DNA of 64,000 nt from Hymenobacter radiodurans (GTDB lineage: Bacteria; Bacteroidota; Bacteroidia; Cytophagales; Hymenobacteraceae): positions 3,442,001 through 3,506,000 of the forward strand of contig NZ_CP037922.1 in NCBI RefSeq assembly GCF_004355185.1, read 5' to 3'. The position numbers and the translations under genes are program-made. Within the stretch, counting starts at the first letter, position 1, and each line of letters opens with the position of its first letter. Below the pieces are notes generated by a model. The model was not told the origin of the DNA, did not search any database, and worked only from the letters and a program-made list of their open reading frames with translations. Below are positions 18,495 through 26,998 of this stretch, piece after piece.

Positions 18495-19022
18495 CTATGC
18501 CGTTGGTGTGCCGCGCCAAATCATCTTATAATGCTCAATATCACATTCCGTAAACTGCTCGCCCACTTTCTCAAACCCGTGGCGCTCATAAAAGGGAATA
18601 GCTCGTAATTGAGCGTGCAAATACAGCGTGGCCTCCGGGTAGGCAGCGCGAGCATCTTCCAGCACGCGGTGCAGCAGTGCGGCGCCTACTTGCTGGTTGC
18701 GGTAGTCAGCGAGTACGGCGAACCGCTCCAACTTCACGCCTTTCTCAGTGGGACGCCAGCGGGCCGCGCCGCAGGGCGTGCCGTCGGCAGAGCGGGCTAA
18801 ATAATGAGTAGCGTCGGTGCGGTCGTGCTCGTCATATTCGTCGTTCAGGGGTACGCCTTGCTCGTGTACAAACACGGTTTCGCGAATGGTAAAGGCGTCA
18901 TCAAGGTCGCGCAGGTCAGTAACTCTTTCGGCGGTAATCACGTGGGTGGCGGTTTTAAGCTGTTTTCGCTGGTGCGAGCAAATGGCAGTTTGGGCACTAC
19001 TGCTTCGTAAGCGAAGGTACAC
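18495..19022 (-). CDS. GNAT family N-acetyltransferase
   Basis: Up to 175 residues; the real start may be further in, since the domain begins near VITAERVTDLRDLDDAFTIRETVFVHEQGVP. The acetyl-CoA loop is visible in LERFAVLADYRNQQVGAALLHRVLEDARA, followed by LHAQLRAIPFYERHGFEKVGEQFTECDIEHYKM. It belongs to the ElaA/YjcF-like group with the (V/F)xxEQxVP motif. The substrate is unknown. It is a single-gene unit flanked by terminators. Confidence 0.85.
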   Translation of the reverse strand: MYLRLRSSSAQTAICSHQRKQLKTATHVITAERVTDLRDLDDAFTIRETVFVHEQGVPLNDEYDEHDRTDATHYLARSADGTPCGAARWRPTEKGVKLERFAVLADYRNQQVGAALLHRVLEDARAAYPEATLYLHAQLRAIPFYERHGFEKVGEQFTECDIEHYKMIWRGTPTA

Positions 19023-19027
19023 GGAAC

Positions 19028-19063
19028 AAAAAAAGCTGCCTCCATAAGGAGACAGCTTTTTTC
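19028..19063. terminator. Intrinsic terminator after phoH
   Basis: AAAAAAAGCTG, one mismatch, CTCC, then GGAG and CAGCTTTTTT around the loop ATAA. It lies just 3' of phoH (minus strand). Confidence 0.8.
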
Positions 19064-19100
19064 AAAAGCATCCGCGCTAATAGAGCTCAAAAACTATGCT

Positions 19101-20186
19101 CTACATCTGCTGCTCGTGGTTGACGGGCAGGCTCGCATTATTGATAGGCGGAAAATCTGACTCAGGCCGCGAATCCGGGTGCGGGCGGTAGAGGTCGCGG
19201 GCGGGGCGGGTAGCCTGGTCGCGCTGCGTCTGTATATCGTAGCGGTCGTAGGCATACACTATTTCCTTCACTAGGCGGTGACGCACTACGTCCTCCGCGG
19301 TCATTTCCACGAAGCCAATACCGCGCACATCGCGCAGAATATCAAGTGCTTGTAGCAAACCTGATTTCTGCTTGGTGGGCAAGTCAATCTGACTACGGTC
19401 GCCGTTTACCATCACCTTCGCGGTCGGGCCCATCCGGGTCAAGAACATCTTGAGCTGAGAAGGCGTCGTATTCTGGGCTTCATCCAGCAGCACAAACGCA
19501 TTGTTCAGCGTTCGGCCGCGCATGTAGGCTAAGGGAGCAATTTCGATGATCTTATTTTCCTGGTAGAACTTCAACTTTTCAGCCGGAATCATGTCCTCCA
19601 AGGCGTCATAAATTGGGCGCAGATACGGATCAACCTTCTCCTTCATATCGCCGGGCAAGAAGCCCAGACTTTCGCCGGCCTCTACTACGGGCCGCGAGAT
19701 GATGATTTTCTTGACCTCTTTGTTCTTGAGCGCCCGAACGGCCAGCGCCACCGACACGTAGGTTTTGCCCGTACCAGCCGGCCCTAGCGCAAAGGTCAAA
19801 TCGTGCTTCATGACCGTATCCACCAGCTTCTGCTGGTTGGGAGTTTTGGCCTTGATAACGCCACCTTTGGCCCCGAACACAATTACATCGGCTACGGAGG
19901 CTGTAGCGATAATGCGCTCTTGCTGCTCATCATCGGCGGCAGCAATGTACTCGGTCACGTTGCGGTCGGTGATGGCGCCGTACTGGTGGTAGTGCTCAAT
20001 GAGCGATGACAAAATTTCGTTAATGCGGGCAATGACAGGCGTCTGGCCCTGGATTTTTATTTCGTTACCGCGGCTGATGATTTTGCTGCCGGGAAAAGCG
20101 GCCGCCAGCTGGCGTATGTTCTGGTTGTCGGGTCCGAGGAACTCGACGAGGGAGACATTTTCGAGGGTGATGATTTTCTCGACCAA
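19101..20186 (-). CDS. PhoH family ATPase
   Basis: 361 residues, starting with TTG at 20186 (MVEKIITLENV; an in-frame stop lies shortly upstream and there is no ATG). It has a KH-like N-terminal region, then the PhoH core: Walker A GPAGTGKTYVSVALAV, IIISRPVVEAGESLGFLPGD, Walker B FVLLDEAQNTTPSQLKMFLTRMG and sensor VNGDRSQIDLP. The C-terminal tail is basic and low-complexity. PhoH-like proteins are thought to act in RNA metabolism, often with YbeY. It is divergent from the SAM-hydrolase-family gene. Confidence 0.93.
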   Translation of the reverse strand: MVEKIITLENVSLVEFLGPDNQNIRQLAAAFPGSKIISRGNEIKIQGQTPVIARINEILSSLIEHYHQYGAITDRNVTEYIAAADDEQQERIIATASVADVIVFGAKGGVIKAKTPNQQKLVDTVMKHDLTFALGPAGTGKTYVSVALAVRALKNKEVKKIIISRPVVEAGESLGFLPGDMKEKVDPYLRPIYDALEDMIPAEKLKFYQENKIIEIAPLAYMRGRTLNNAFVLLDEAQNTTPSQLKMFLTRMGPTAKVMVNGDRSQIDLPTKQKSGLLQALDILRDVRGIGFVEMTAEDVVRHRLVKEIVYAYDRYDIQTQRDQATRPARDLYRPHPDSRPESDFPPINNASLPVNHEQQM

Positions 20187-20256
20187 ATTATGAGTGCTTT
20201 AAGGCGAAGAAGAGGATAAAAAAACAAGCGGTAGGGCGTTGGTAGGAGCAAATGCC

Positions 20257-20264
20257 TACTTTTG
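20257..20264 (+). promoter_or_regulatory. -7 promoter box (TACTTTTG)
   Basis: An exact TAnnTTTG match in the divergent region between phoH and the SAM-hydrolase-family gene, 63 bases before the latter's ATG. Confidence 0.5.
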
Positions 20265-20327
20265 CCGCCCCCACCCCAGCTTACAACGGGGTCAAACAAT
20301 AGTACGAAGAACTCAGGATTTCCGGCA

Positions 20328-21101
20328 ATGGGGTTGATTACGTTTCTGTCCGATTTTGGCTACCGCGACCATTACGTAGCCGCCGTGAAGGCGCGCCTAC
20401 TGCAATTGGCCCCTACGCAGCCCGTAATGGACATTTCACATGCTATTGAACCCTTTAACATCGCGCACGCCCTACACGTTCTAAATGCGGTATTTCGTGA
20501 TTTTCCGCGAGGCACAGTGCACTTGCTAGGTATCAATGATTACGGTGGAGCGCTGGGGCGGTGGCATGCCGTACAGTTTGAAGGTCATTATTTTCTGGCC
20601 GCCGATAACGGCCTGCTTACTCTGCTCACCGATGGCCGCCCGGCCGATGTCGTGCGCCTGCCCGCCCAGGATACGCCCTCTCCTACCCGCGATATTCTAG
20701 CGCCGGCCGCCGTTCATCTAGCCCAGGGCGGTTCACTCGAAGATCTTGGCCCTCTTACTACAGAGCTATATCAGCTGCTCAATCGTCAGCTGCGCATCCA
20801 GGATCACCGCATCACGGGCCACGTGGTGCATGTGGATCATTACGGCAACCTCATTACCAACATCACCCGCACCGCCATTGAAGCAGTAGGCCACGGCCGC
20901 GCCTGCGCCGTACATTTTGCTCGCGAAACCGTGCGCGAAATTGCCCCCCACTTTCAAGCTACCGCGCCTGGCGAAGCGGTGTGCATTTATAACAGCCAAG
21001 AAGTACTTTGCATTGGCATTAACCAAGGTAATGCAGCCGAATTGCTGGGACTCTATTTCGATTCGCAGGTAGATGTACGCTTTACACTTGACTCAAATTA
21101 A
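20328..21101 (+). CDS. SAM hydrolase / SAM-dependent halogenase-fold protein (DUF62 family)
   Basis: 257 residues from ATG 20328, which begins exactly at the conserved start MGLITFLSDFGYRDHYVAAVKARL. Other family signatures are DISHAIEPFNIAHALHVL, AADNGLLTLL and VHVDHYGNLITNI. The family includes S-adenosyl-L-methionine hydroxide adenosyltransferase, which splits SAM into adenosine and methionine, and the fluorinases. The HVDHYGN segment is typical of the hydrolase branch. It is a complete single-domain protein. Confidence 0.9.
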   Translation: MGLITFLSDFGYRDHYVAAVKARLLQLAPTQPVMDISHAIEPFNIAHALHVLNAVFRDFPRGTVHLLGINDYGGALGRWHAVQFEGHYFLAADNGLLTLLTDGRPADVVRLPAQDTPSPTRDILAPAAVHLAQGGSLEDLGPLTTELYQLLNRQLRIQDHRITGHVVHVDHYGNLITNITRTAIEAVGHGRACAVHFARETVREIAPHFQATAPGEAVCIYNSQEVLCIGINQGNAAELLGLYFDSQVDVRFTLDSN

Positions 21102-21279
21102 GTAATATTTAAGCGACTAAAAGCTAATAATAAACTCTAGCAAAAGGGCGATTTGAGCCTCCTAAGGCACATAATATTTTGTTTATATATTATGTTAAAT
21201 TGAATCAGCCAACGTGTCATACTACAAAATGCCTTCCTTTGGGGGGCATTTCTTGTTTCTTAAAAAGCCATTCTCACCT

Positions 21280-21570
21280 ATGCTTATCCGAATCGTGCGC
21301 ATGACGTTTGCGTCAGAAAACATCCCTGCCTTTTTACAGCTTTTTCGGGCCACCGAAACTCGAATTCGCCAGATGCCGGGTTGTCAACATTTAGAGCTGT
21401 GGCAAGATGCTAATACGCCTCATATCTATTGCACCTATAGCCATTGGGAATCAGAGGAGGCGCTCAACGTTTATCGTAAGTCAGCGCTATTTGGCGAAGT
21501 TTGGCCAGCTACTAAGGCCTTGTTTGCAGCCCCAGCACAAGCCTTCTCCGTACATCCTGTTGCCCCATAG
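21280..21570 (+). CDS. Antibiotic biosynthesis monooxygenase (ABM) domain protein
   Basis: 96 residues from ATG 21280 (MLIRIVRMTF). A single dimeric alpha-beta barrel domain: LFRATETRIRQMPGCQHLELWQDANTPHIYCTYSHWESEEALNVYRKSALFGEVWPATKALF. Members of this family include heme-degrading and quinone-oxidising enzymes as well as proteins of unknown role. No catalytic residue can be pinned here. A GGGGGGCATTT motif copy lies just upstream at 21241. Confidence 0.85.
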   Translation: MLIRIVRMTFASENIPAFLQLFRATETRIRQMPGCQHLELWQDANTPHIYCTYSHWESEEALNVYRKSALFGEVWPATKALFAAPAQAFSVHPVAP

Positions 21571-21652
21571 CCAGCTTGGGTAGGCCAATTATGGCTTCTC
21601 TTTGTTTCTAATGAATGAGCTAGGTTCAAGCCATTTCCCAACTCCGCAATTC

Positions 21653-22186
21653 ATGACTGATTACTTTAAATTCTACGACTTACCCGAATCCTTTCAGCTG
21701 GATGAAGCTACTTTAAAACAGAAGTATTACGCCTTCAGCCGCGAGTTTCACCCCGATTTTCACGCTACTGCACCAGCGGAGCGTCAGCAGGAAATTCTGC
21801 ATCTGGCCACTCAAAACACCAACGCCTACCGCACTCTCTCCGACCCCGATCAGCGCATGGCCTACATTCTTGGCCGCCATAATCTGCTGGAAGAAGGCAA
21901 ACAGGAAATTCCTTCCGATTTTTTAATGGAGGTAATGGAGCTGAACGAACAGCTGATGGAGCTAGAGATGGAGCCCGATCCCAATGTGGTGGCGAGTGTT
22001 GAGAATGAGGTGAATGCCATAGCCGCAACCCTCGACGCGGGCATCGAGCCAGTACTCATTGGCTACCCCGGTTTGCCCCCCGATGTACGTCCCCAAGCCC
22101 TACAACAAGTGCGCACCTATTATTTGAAACGCCGATACTTGTTGCGTATTCGCGAAAGTCTAGCTAAGTTTGCCACCCGTTCCTGA
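21653..22186 (+). CDS. hscB: Fe-S protein assembly co-chaperone HscB
   Basis: 177 residues from ATG 21653. An N-terminal J domain carries the HPD triad at residues 33-35 (FSREFHPDFHA), followed by NTNAYRTLSDPDQRMAYIL. The C-terminal HscB oligomerisation helices are visible (PSDFLMEVMELNEQLMELE). It delivers the scaffold IscU to the Hsp70 HscA or DnaK for iron-sulfur cluster transfer. No isc genes are adjacent. Confidence 0.9.
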   Translation: MTDYFKFYDLPESFQLDEATLKQKYYAFSREFHPDFHATAPAERQQEILHLATQNTNAYRTLSDPDQRMAYILGRHNLLEEGKQEIPSDFLMEVMELNEQLMELEMEPDPNVVASVENEVNAIAATLDAGIEPVLIGYPGLPPDVRPQALQQVRTYYLKRRYLLRIRESLAKFATRS

Positions 22187-22205
22187 GTCGTGGGAACGTA
22201 GTGAA

Positions 22206-22287
22206 GCCCAGATGGCGGAACCGGTAGACGCGTTGGTCTCAAACACCAATACCGCAAGGTGTGCCGGTTCGACTCCGGCTCTGGGTA
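22206..22287 (+). tRNA. tRNA-Leu (anticodon CAA)
   Basis: A complete cloverleaf can be drawn. Acceptor GCCCAGA pairs with TCTGGGT. The anticodon stem TTGGT/ACCAA encloses loop CTCAAAC, giving anticodon CAA. A long variable arm marks a class II tRNA, and the T arm is GCCGGTTCGACTCCGGC. The 3' CCA is not encoded. It reads the UUG codon. Confidence 0.95.
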
Positions 22288-22303
22288 CAGAGTAGCAGAA
22301 ACG

Positions 22304-22355
22304 AAAAGCCTGAGAAATCGAGAATCTGGAAACGGATGCGATTTTTCAGGCTTTT
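22304..22355 (+). terminator. Terminator after tRNA-Leu
   Basis: AAAAGCCTGAGAAATCG pairs with CGATTTTTCAGGCTTTT (one G-T pair), followed by T residues, 17 bases after the tRNA. Confidence 0.8.
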
Positions 22356-22386
22356 TGCATTCAGTGATTTAAAGCATTCACTCCGA

Positions 22387-23108
22387 ATGGCACATATACA
22401 CATCGATGGCCTACAAATAGAAGTAGTGCGCAAAAACATTCGCACACTACGCCTGACGGTATATGCCCCCGATGGCAAAGTACGCGTGGCAGCTCCATTG
22501 CGCATGGCTGCCAGTACCATCGAAGAATTTGTAATAGCCCGGCGAGTCTGGATTCTGAAGCACCAGGCAAAATTTGCGGCGCGTGAGCGGCCCGTGGCGC
22601 TTGCCTACGTATCGGGCGAGGCGCATTTTTTTCAAGGCAAGGCCTATCAACTGCAAGTACTCGAAGCGAAGGGCGGCCACGCGTGGCCATTCGGGATGAG
22701 CAGTTTCTGGAGTTATCCATACCACAAGACGCTTCTAAGGAGCAGCGCGAAAGCGTGCTAACAGCTTGGTATCGGGCGCGCTTGAAAGAGCAGTTGCCAG
22801 CGTTGCTTGCTAAGTGGGAGCCAGTTGTAGGAAAGCAAGCCACAGCTTGGGGTGTAAAGCAAATGAAAACGCGCTGGGGCACCTGTAATATTCAGGCAAA
22901 GCGCATCTGGCTCAATCTGGAGCTGATAAAACGCCCCCCACTCTGCTTGGAATACGTGGTAGTGCACGAGTTGGTGCACCTGCATGAGCGCTACCACAAC
23001 GCCCGCTTTTGGGGATTTATGGACCAGTTTATGCCCGATTGGCGGACCTATAAGGCAGAGTTGAGCCAAGTAACGCTGGGCGTTGCAGCGGGTTCAGATG
23101 CGGATTAA
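22387..23108 (+). CDS. YgjP-type zinc metalloprotease (DUF45), one frameshift
   Basis: It starts at ATG 22387 (MAHIHIDGLQIEVVRKNIRTLRLTVYAPDGKVRVAAP) and shifts frame near 22667. The second frame runs from about 22683 to 23108. It contains the conserved KTRWGTCN and the zinc-binding HELVHLHERYHNARFW (HExxH plus a third His). Adding one G near 22668 joins the halves as LEAEGRPRVAIRDEQFLELS, typical of the family. So the gene is complete apart from one missing base, which may be a sequencing error or a genuine mutation. The family is an M48-like metallopeptidase of unknown substrate. Confidence 0.82.
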
Positions 23109-23165
23109 AGGTGCTTTACGTGGGAGTTAAGGTATTCTAGTCTCAATACAATCGGCTAATACTAA

Positions 23166-23200
23166 AAGCCCCACATCCTCAGCTAGAGGGTGTGGGGCTT
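23166..23200. terminator. Bidirectional terminator
   Basis: AAGCCCCACA pairs with TGTGGGGCTT between the convergent YgjP-type gene and the M29-like gene. The T run is short. Confidence 0.65.
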
Positions 23201-23219
23201 CGAACGGCAATTGACTACC

Positions 23220-24434
23220 TTACTTCTGCATTTTCTTGCCTCCGGAGGCGGCTTTGGCCGTAGTCGGCGACACGAGTTGGCCGTTGCGGACAATTACTTG
23301 GCCGTCCACTTCCACTGTCGCGTTGGCGATGGCGAGATTAATGCCAGTGCCACCCTTGTTTTGCCCGCCCTGCAGTTCATTGCCTCCAGCACCTACTAGC
23401 ACCATACCCGCAGCCGTAGCCGGGGTATAGCCTTTCTGCTCCTGCACCTTCATGGCCGGGTTCAAGCCGATTGAAAAATAGCCGAGCTTCATCAGGCTAG
23501 CATCATTCAGCGCCAACCACTTCTGAAAATCTTCGTCCCCCACTTCAGCCTTCGCGTTCGTCATCTGCCCACCTTTAAACTCAGCCTTGAAGCCTTGAAA
23601 CGGTTTGCCATTCCACGTGCTGGGGGAGGCCACTAACCGGCCCGTGCCGGAGGTCTCCTGGCAGGTACCATAGATCCGTCCCCCAGGCAGGGCCACCGTG
23701 CGGTTCAGAATCATCTTTTCCTGCTGATCGGCGGCGGTTAGCACGCCATCGTCAACAAACATCGGGCGAGCAGCAAGCTGAAAGGTCAGGTCTGTGCCCG
23801 AGGGAGAGGTAATATGGACTTTTTTACCTGTCGCTAGCAACTGTTTGATTTGTTGCGCTTGGACTGAAATGGCCGCATAATCAGTGCCAATACCCGCCCA
23901 AACCATCTGTTCATAGCTCGCGTAGTCCATCTGTTGATTCGCCGCAAAGCTCTTACTAGGGAAGGTTACCGAGACACCCCGCAATTTGGTGGCATCCAGC
24001 TTTTGGTTTACGCCGGCTTCGGCCGCCACTTTACTGAATTTGGCTTGGCGTTCCGGCGTTGTACCTGCGAGTACAGCTTTGGTGTCTTCTACACCAGGTA
24101 GGGAGATGAGGACATCAGCCCCTAATAGCCAGTTACTGGATTTCGAGGCTTGAATCGCTGATTCTGGCATTTCTACGCTAGTGGCACGGGCTACTTTGTC
24201 CGTATTCAGCAGCATATTCGGCTGTCCCCCCGCACGAGCTACTTCCACTGCAATAGCTTCCATCAGCGGCAGGGTATGCTTACCGCCCGTAATCATTACC
24301 AGCTCCCCAGGCTTGACGCCAGCAGAGGTGTTGACGATTTGCTTGGCGATCTGCTCATAGTTTTGCCCGAAGACAGGACTAGCCAGCAATAGCAGGCCGA
24401 GTAGCCCACTGGTTTGGAGGTAACGATTTTTCAT
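23220..24434 (-). CDS. Secreted M29-like aminopeptidase family protein, possibly inactive
   Basis: 404 residues from the ATG at 24434, with signal peptide MKNRYLQTSGLLGLLLLASPVFGQ. The body follows the thermophilic metallo-aminopeptidase fold (M29, AmpS/PepS): QIVNTSAGVKPGELVMITGG, SPSGTDLTFQLAARP, NRTVALPGGRIYGTCQETSGTG, LGYFSIGLNPAMK. Cytosolic family members carry His residues near the C-terminus (a GtvH-like segment and an HxD segment). Here those stretches read GMVLVGAGG and INLAIANATVEVDG, without His. Export plus missing ligands suggest a changed or lost activity. The role is unknown. Confidence 0.75.
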   Translation of the reverse strand: MKNRYLQTSGLLGLLLLASPVFGQNYEQIAKQIVNTSAGVKPGELVMITGGKHTLPLMEAIAVEVARAGGQPNMLLNTDKVARATSVEMPESAIQASKSSNWLLGADVLISLPGVEDTKAVLAGTTPERQAKFSKVAAEAGVNQKLDATKLRGVSVTFPSKSFAANQQMDYASYEQMVWAGIGTDYAAISVQAQQIKQLLATGKKVHITSPSGTDLTFQLAARPMFVDDGVLTAADQQEKMILNRTVALPGGRIYGTCQETSGTGRLVASPSTWNGKPFQGFKAEFKGGQMTNAKAEVGDEDFQKWLALNDASLMKLGYFSIGLNPAMKVQEQKGYTPATAAGMVLVGAGGNELQGGQNKGGTGINLAIANATVEVDGQVIVRNGQLVSPTTAKAASGGKKMQK

Positions 24435-24919
24435 GCTAATGGGAATTGGGGTGAGGGGTATATGGATAAAAAAGAAAAATCTGGGCAGCCACAGCCGTCC
24501 CAGACCTTTGGTAATGAACAGTAAATTGGTAACGCGTAAAAGCAACTGTTTTTTAATATTACATATAATATTTATAACTATCTCTATATAAATAAGGAAA
24601 CTACTTTAATCATTTTATCATTGCCCCTTTCTTCATAGCTGTGGCGCTTTTCTATATATAATTGGTAGCCAAATAATTAATACGAGCCTTGTTCAATGGC
24701 TTTTCTGGCCAGTTGTTGTCCCATATCAACTGATGCTACTAAAGTGGAAAAATCGCCTTTTAGCGTGTCTTGTTGATTAAGTGCAGCGACAAAAAGTCTC
24801 TTCAAAAAGAGCGCGCCAGTTGGCATAGGTAGCGTATGCGCCCGCTGCCCATAACTCAAAAAATATCTAACCCGAGAGCAATTGAAGCAAATACGAAATA
24901 CTAGCTTCCAATGCTTTTG
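24435..24919. other. AT-rich intergenic region with one possible small ORF
   Basis: About 485 bases between the M29-like gene and a strong terminator. It is AT-rich upstream of the M29-like gene and contains only the doubtful 60-residue minus-strand frame listed separately. I see no other feature. Confidence 0.5.
24677..24859 (-). CDS. Possible small ORF or gene remnant, 60 residues
   Basis: A minus-strand frame starting with ATG: MSYGQRAHTLPMPTGALFLKRLF, ending VDMGQQLARKAIEQGSY. Codon use looks more like coding than random sequence, and the tail resembles the end of a larger helical protein. No family is recognised and no clear ribosome binding site is seen. It may be a degraded gene end or chance. 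Confidence 0.3.
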   Translation of the reverse strand: MSYGQRAHTLPMPTGALFLKRLFVAALNQQDTLKGDFSTLVASVDMGQQLARKAIEQGSY

Positions 24920-24970
24920 AGCAATGCAAAAAGCCCGGAAGCTGGTTGCTCCCGGGCTTTTTGCATTGCT
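24920..24970. terminator. Long-stem terminator after the SDR gene
   Basis: A 19-bp perfect stem: AGCAATGCAAAAAGCCCGG with CCGGGCTTTTTGCATTGCT around a 13-base loop. It ends the SDR gene (minus strand). Confidence 0.85.
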
Positions 24971-24981
24971 TGTATATAATA

Positions 24982-25830
24982 TTAAGCGCCTTCTGGAAAG
25001 TCGGCTGAATTACCAATTTCAGCTACCTCTTCTAGCTCCTTGACCAAACCGGTAAATTTGTCGCGGGCACCTTTCACGGCTGCTTTGCCTAGGGGCAGGT
25101 GCAGCGGCGGGTTCTCCTGGCGCACGAGGTCATACATGATTTGGGAGGCGCGGTCGGGGTCGCCAGGCTGGCGGCCGCTGTAGCTCTGAATGCCTTTGAG
25201 GTTTTCGCCAACCGTGGCTCGGTAGTCCTCAATCTGAGTATCGACGAAGCTGGCGGAACGGCCGGCCCAGTCGGTGCGGAAGCCGCTGGGCTCAATGTTG
25301 GTCACTTTTATTCCCAACGGCCCTACCTGCTGAGCCAGGCTTTCGCCAATAGCTTCAAGCGCAAACTTCGAGGCATTATAAACCCCTACGCCAGGGAAGG
25401 TTTTTAGCCCCCCAATGCTGGTGATATTGATTACGTGGCCGCTTTTGCGTTCGCGCAAGTGAGGCAACACGGCTCGTAGGACATGCAGCGGGCCGAATAC
25501 ATTCACGTCGAATTGGCGGTGAACTTCCTCGGCGGTAATTTCCTCGATGCTGCCCAGGGAGCCGTAACCCGCGTTATTCACAATCACGTCGAGGTGGCCG
25601 AGAGCTTGCACAGCGTCAGCGACAGCCTGTTTTACCTCAGCTTCATTTGTCACGTCGCAGACGAAGCCGCGGCCATTATCGCCGGCTTTTTGGGTGAACT
25701 CGTCGGCTTGTTGCTGTTGGCGGAAGGTGGCGGCTACTTTGTCGCCTTTTTGTAAAAGCAATTCGGCCAGCGAAGCACCGAAGCCCGTGCTTACGCCCGT
25801 GATAAACCAGTTTTTAGTGGTGGTTGGCAT
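24982..25830 (-). CDS. Short-chain dehydrogenase/reductase (SDR)
   Basis: 282 residues. Classical SDR: cofactor motif ITGVSTGFGASLAE, NNAGYGS, catalytic Ser in INITSIGG and YxxxK in GVYNASKFALEA. It belongs to the SDR5-like oxidoreductases that act on small carbonyl compounds. The substrate is unknown. It stands alone between a terminator and an oppositely spaced neighbour, so context gives no clue. Confidence 0.9.
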   Translation of the reverse strand: MPTTTKNWFITGVSTGFGASLAELLLQKGDKVAATFRQQQQADEFTQKAGDNGRGFVCDVTNEAEVKQAVADAVQALGHLDVIVNNAGYGSLGSIEEITAEEVHRQFDVNVFGPLHVLRAVLPHLRERKSGHVINITSIGGLKTFPGVGVYNASKFALEAIGESLAQQVGPLGIKVTNIEPSGFRTDWAGRSASFVDTQIEDYRATVGENLKGIQSYSGRQPGDPDRASQIMYDLVRQENPPLHLPLGKAAVKGARDKFTGLVKELEEVAEIGNSADFPEGA

Positions 25831-25926
25831 TGTTCAGATAAACAAGAATGGATACTTAACGACCGAAATAAGTACGGCCGGATTTTTTAACTACGAATCC
25901 TGCCTTAGGGTTTAGGCAATTGGTCG

Positions 25927-26844
25927 CTAAGCCTCCAATTCCACGAGCACGGCGGTGGAGCCGCCTGCATCATCGTCGGTGACGAGCAGCAATTCGTAGC
26001 GTTGGGGGGCAATTTCTCGGCGCACGGTTATGCTTTCTACCTTGCCGCGGTAGGGTTGGCCATTGGGTATAATCAGTTGGGTGAAGCGCGTCTGTAGAGG
26101 TCGGTCGGAACGCTGCGCCAGGTCCAGCATGCCTACGAAGCTGCCTAGCACTTCACCATCGGCTACGGGGTCGCTGGTATCTTCTACGGAGGCCGTTACA
26201 AACAGCTTGCCCTTGTGCGTAGTGGCTCCGGAGAAGCCAGCTGGTATCTTTGCGATGCTAGGCAATTGATAAAACTGCGTTTGAATACTCGGCAGCTGGC
26301 TCGAACGATGCTGAATGAAGTCTAATGCCTGTTGCAAAGGCAGCCGAAATAACAGATTTCCCGCGCCCGAGCCCACGGTGCGTTGAAAAAGCAGCAGCTC
26401 TGTAGTGGTGGCGGCCGCAGCCTCCAGATTCAACACGACGCTCTTAGGCAAGGCCTTACGAAGTGCAGTATATAAAGTACTCAGAGACAGAGGATATACT
26501 GCCGCTCCGGCACCCGCTTGCTTGGGCAGCGTCACCCAGAATCCCTTCTCCCGCTCCGCTGTAGCTCCCGACCCACACACGAGCAGGGCCGTGTCGCCGC
26601 CGGCTGCGGGTACGGCTGTTAGGCACTCCAAGTCAGGCTTAAGGTTTTTGGGCAAACGGCCGGAGCTAAAATGCACCGTTTCGAAGAGGGTGATACGGCC
26701 GTTAGGCTTAAGGGCCCGGGCATCGAAACAATAGAGAAAAGGCGAATCGTCGCCGATGATATAGGCCGTGTCGCCAACCACTTCTACCCCTGACGCCGAG
26801 GGCAGGTCGGGCAAATCAAACTGGCGCAGAATGGTTGCTTTCAT
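25927..26844 (-). CDS. Conserved hypothetical protein, beta-propeller-like
   Basis: 305 residues from the ATG at 26844 (MKATILRQFDLPDLPSASGVEVVGDTAYIIGDDSPFLYCFDA). No signal peptide. Repeated blade-like strands (SGVEVVGDTAYIIGDD, GFSGATTHKGKLFVTASVEDT, ESITVRREIAPQRYELLLVTDDDAGGSTAVLVELE) suggest a small beta-propeller. It may belong to a Bacteroidota DUF6929-like family; I cannot confirm that from sequence alone. Function unknown. Confidence 0.75.
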   Translation of the reverse strand: MKATILRQFDLPDLPSASGVEVVGDTAYIIGDDSPFLYCFDARALKPNGRITLFETVHFSSGRLPKNLKPDLECLTAVPAAGGDTALLVCGSGATAEREKGFWVTLPKQAGAGAAVYPLSLSTLYTALRKALPKSVVLNLEAAAATTTELLLFQRTVGSGAGNLLFRLPLQQALDFIQHRSSQLPSIQTQFYQLPSIAKIPAGFSGATTHKGKLFVTASVEDTSDPVADGEVLGSFVGMLDLAQRSDRPLQTRFTQLIIPNGQPYRGKVESITVRREIAPQRYELLLVTDDDAGGSTAVLVELEA

Positions 26845-26998
26845 GTGATAAGCTGCACTGGCTAACGTTGTTCTCGCGCTAACATACGTACACGCGCCGC
26901 TGGGGGGCATTTTTGGTACGCAATAGCCAACGTATCCCCTACTCTACCGACGCATACACATCAGTATAATAAGCTAGAAACCTAGTTGAAAATCGAGT

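Noticed and set aside
24677..24859. The 60-residue frame as a confirmed gene
   Set aside because: No homology, ribosome binding site or promoter could be recognised, so it is kept only as a low-confidence entry.
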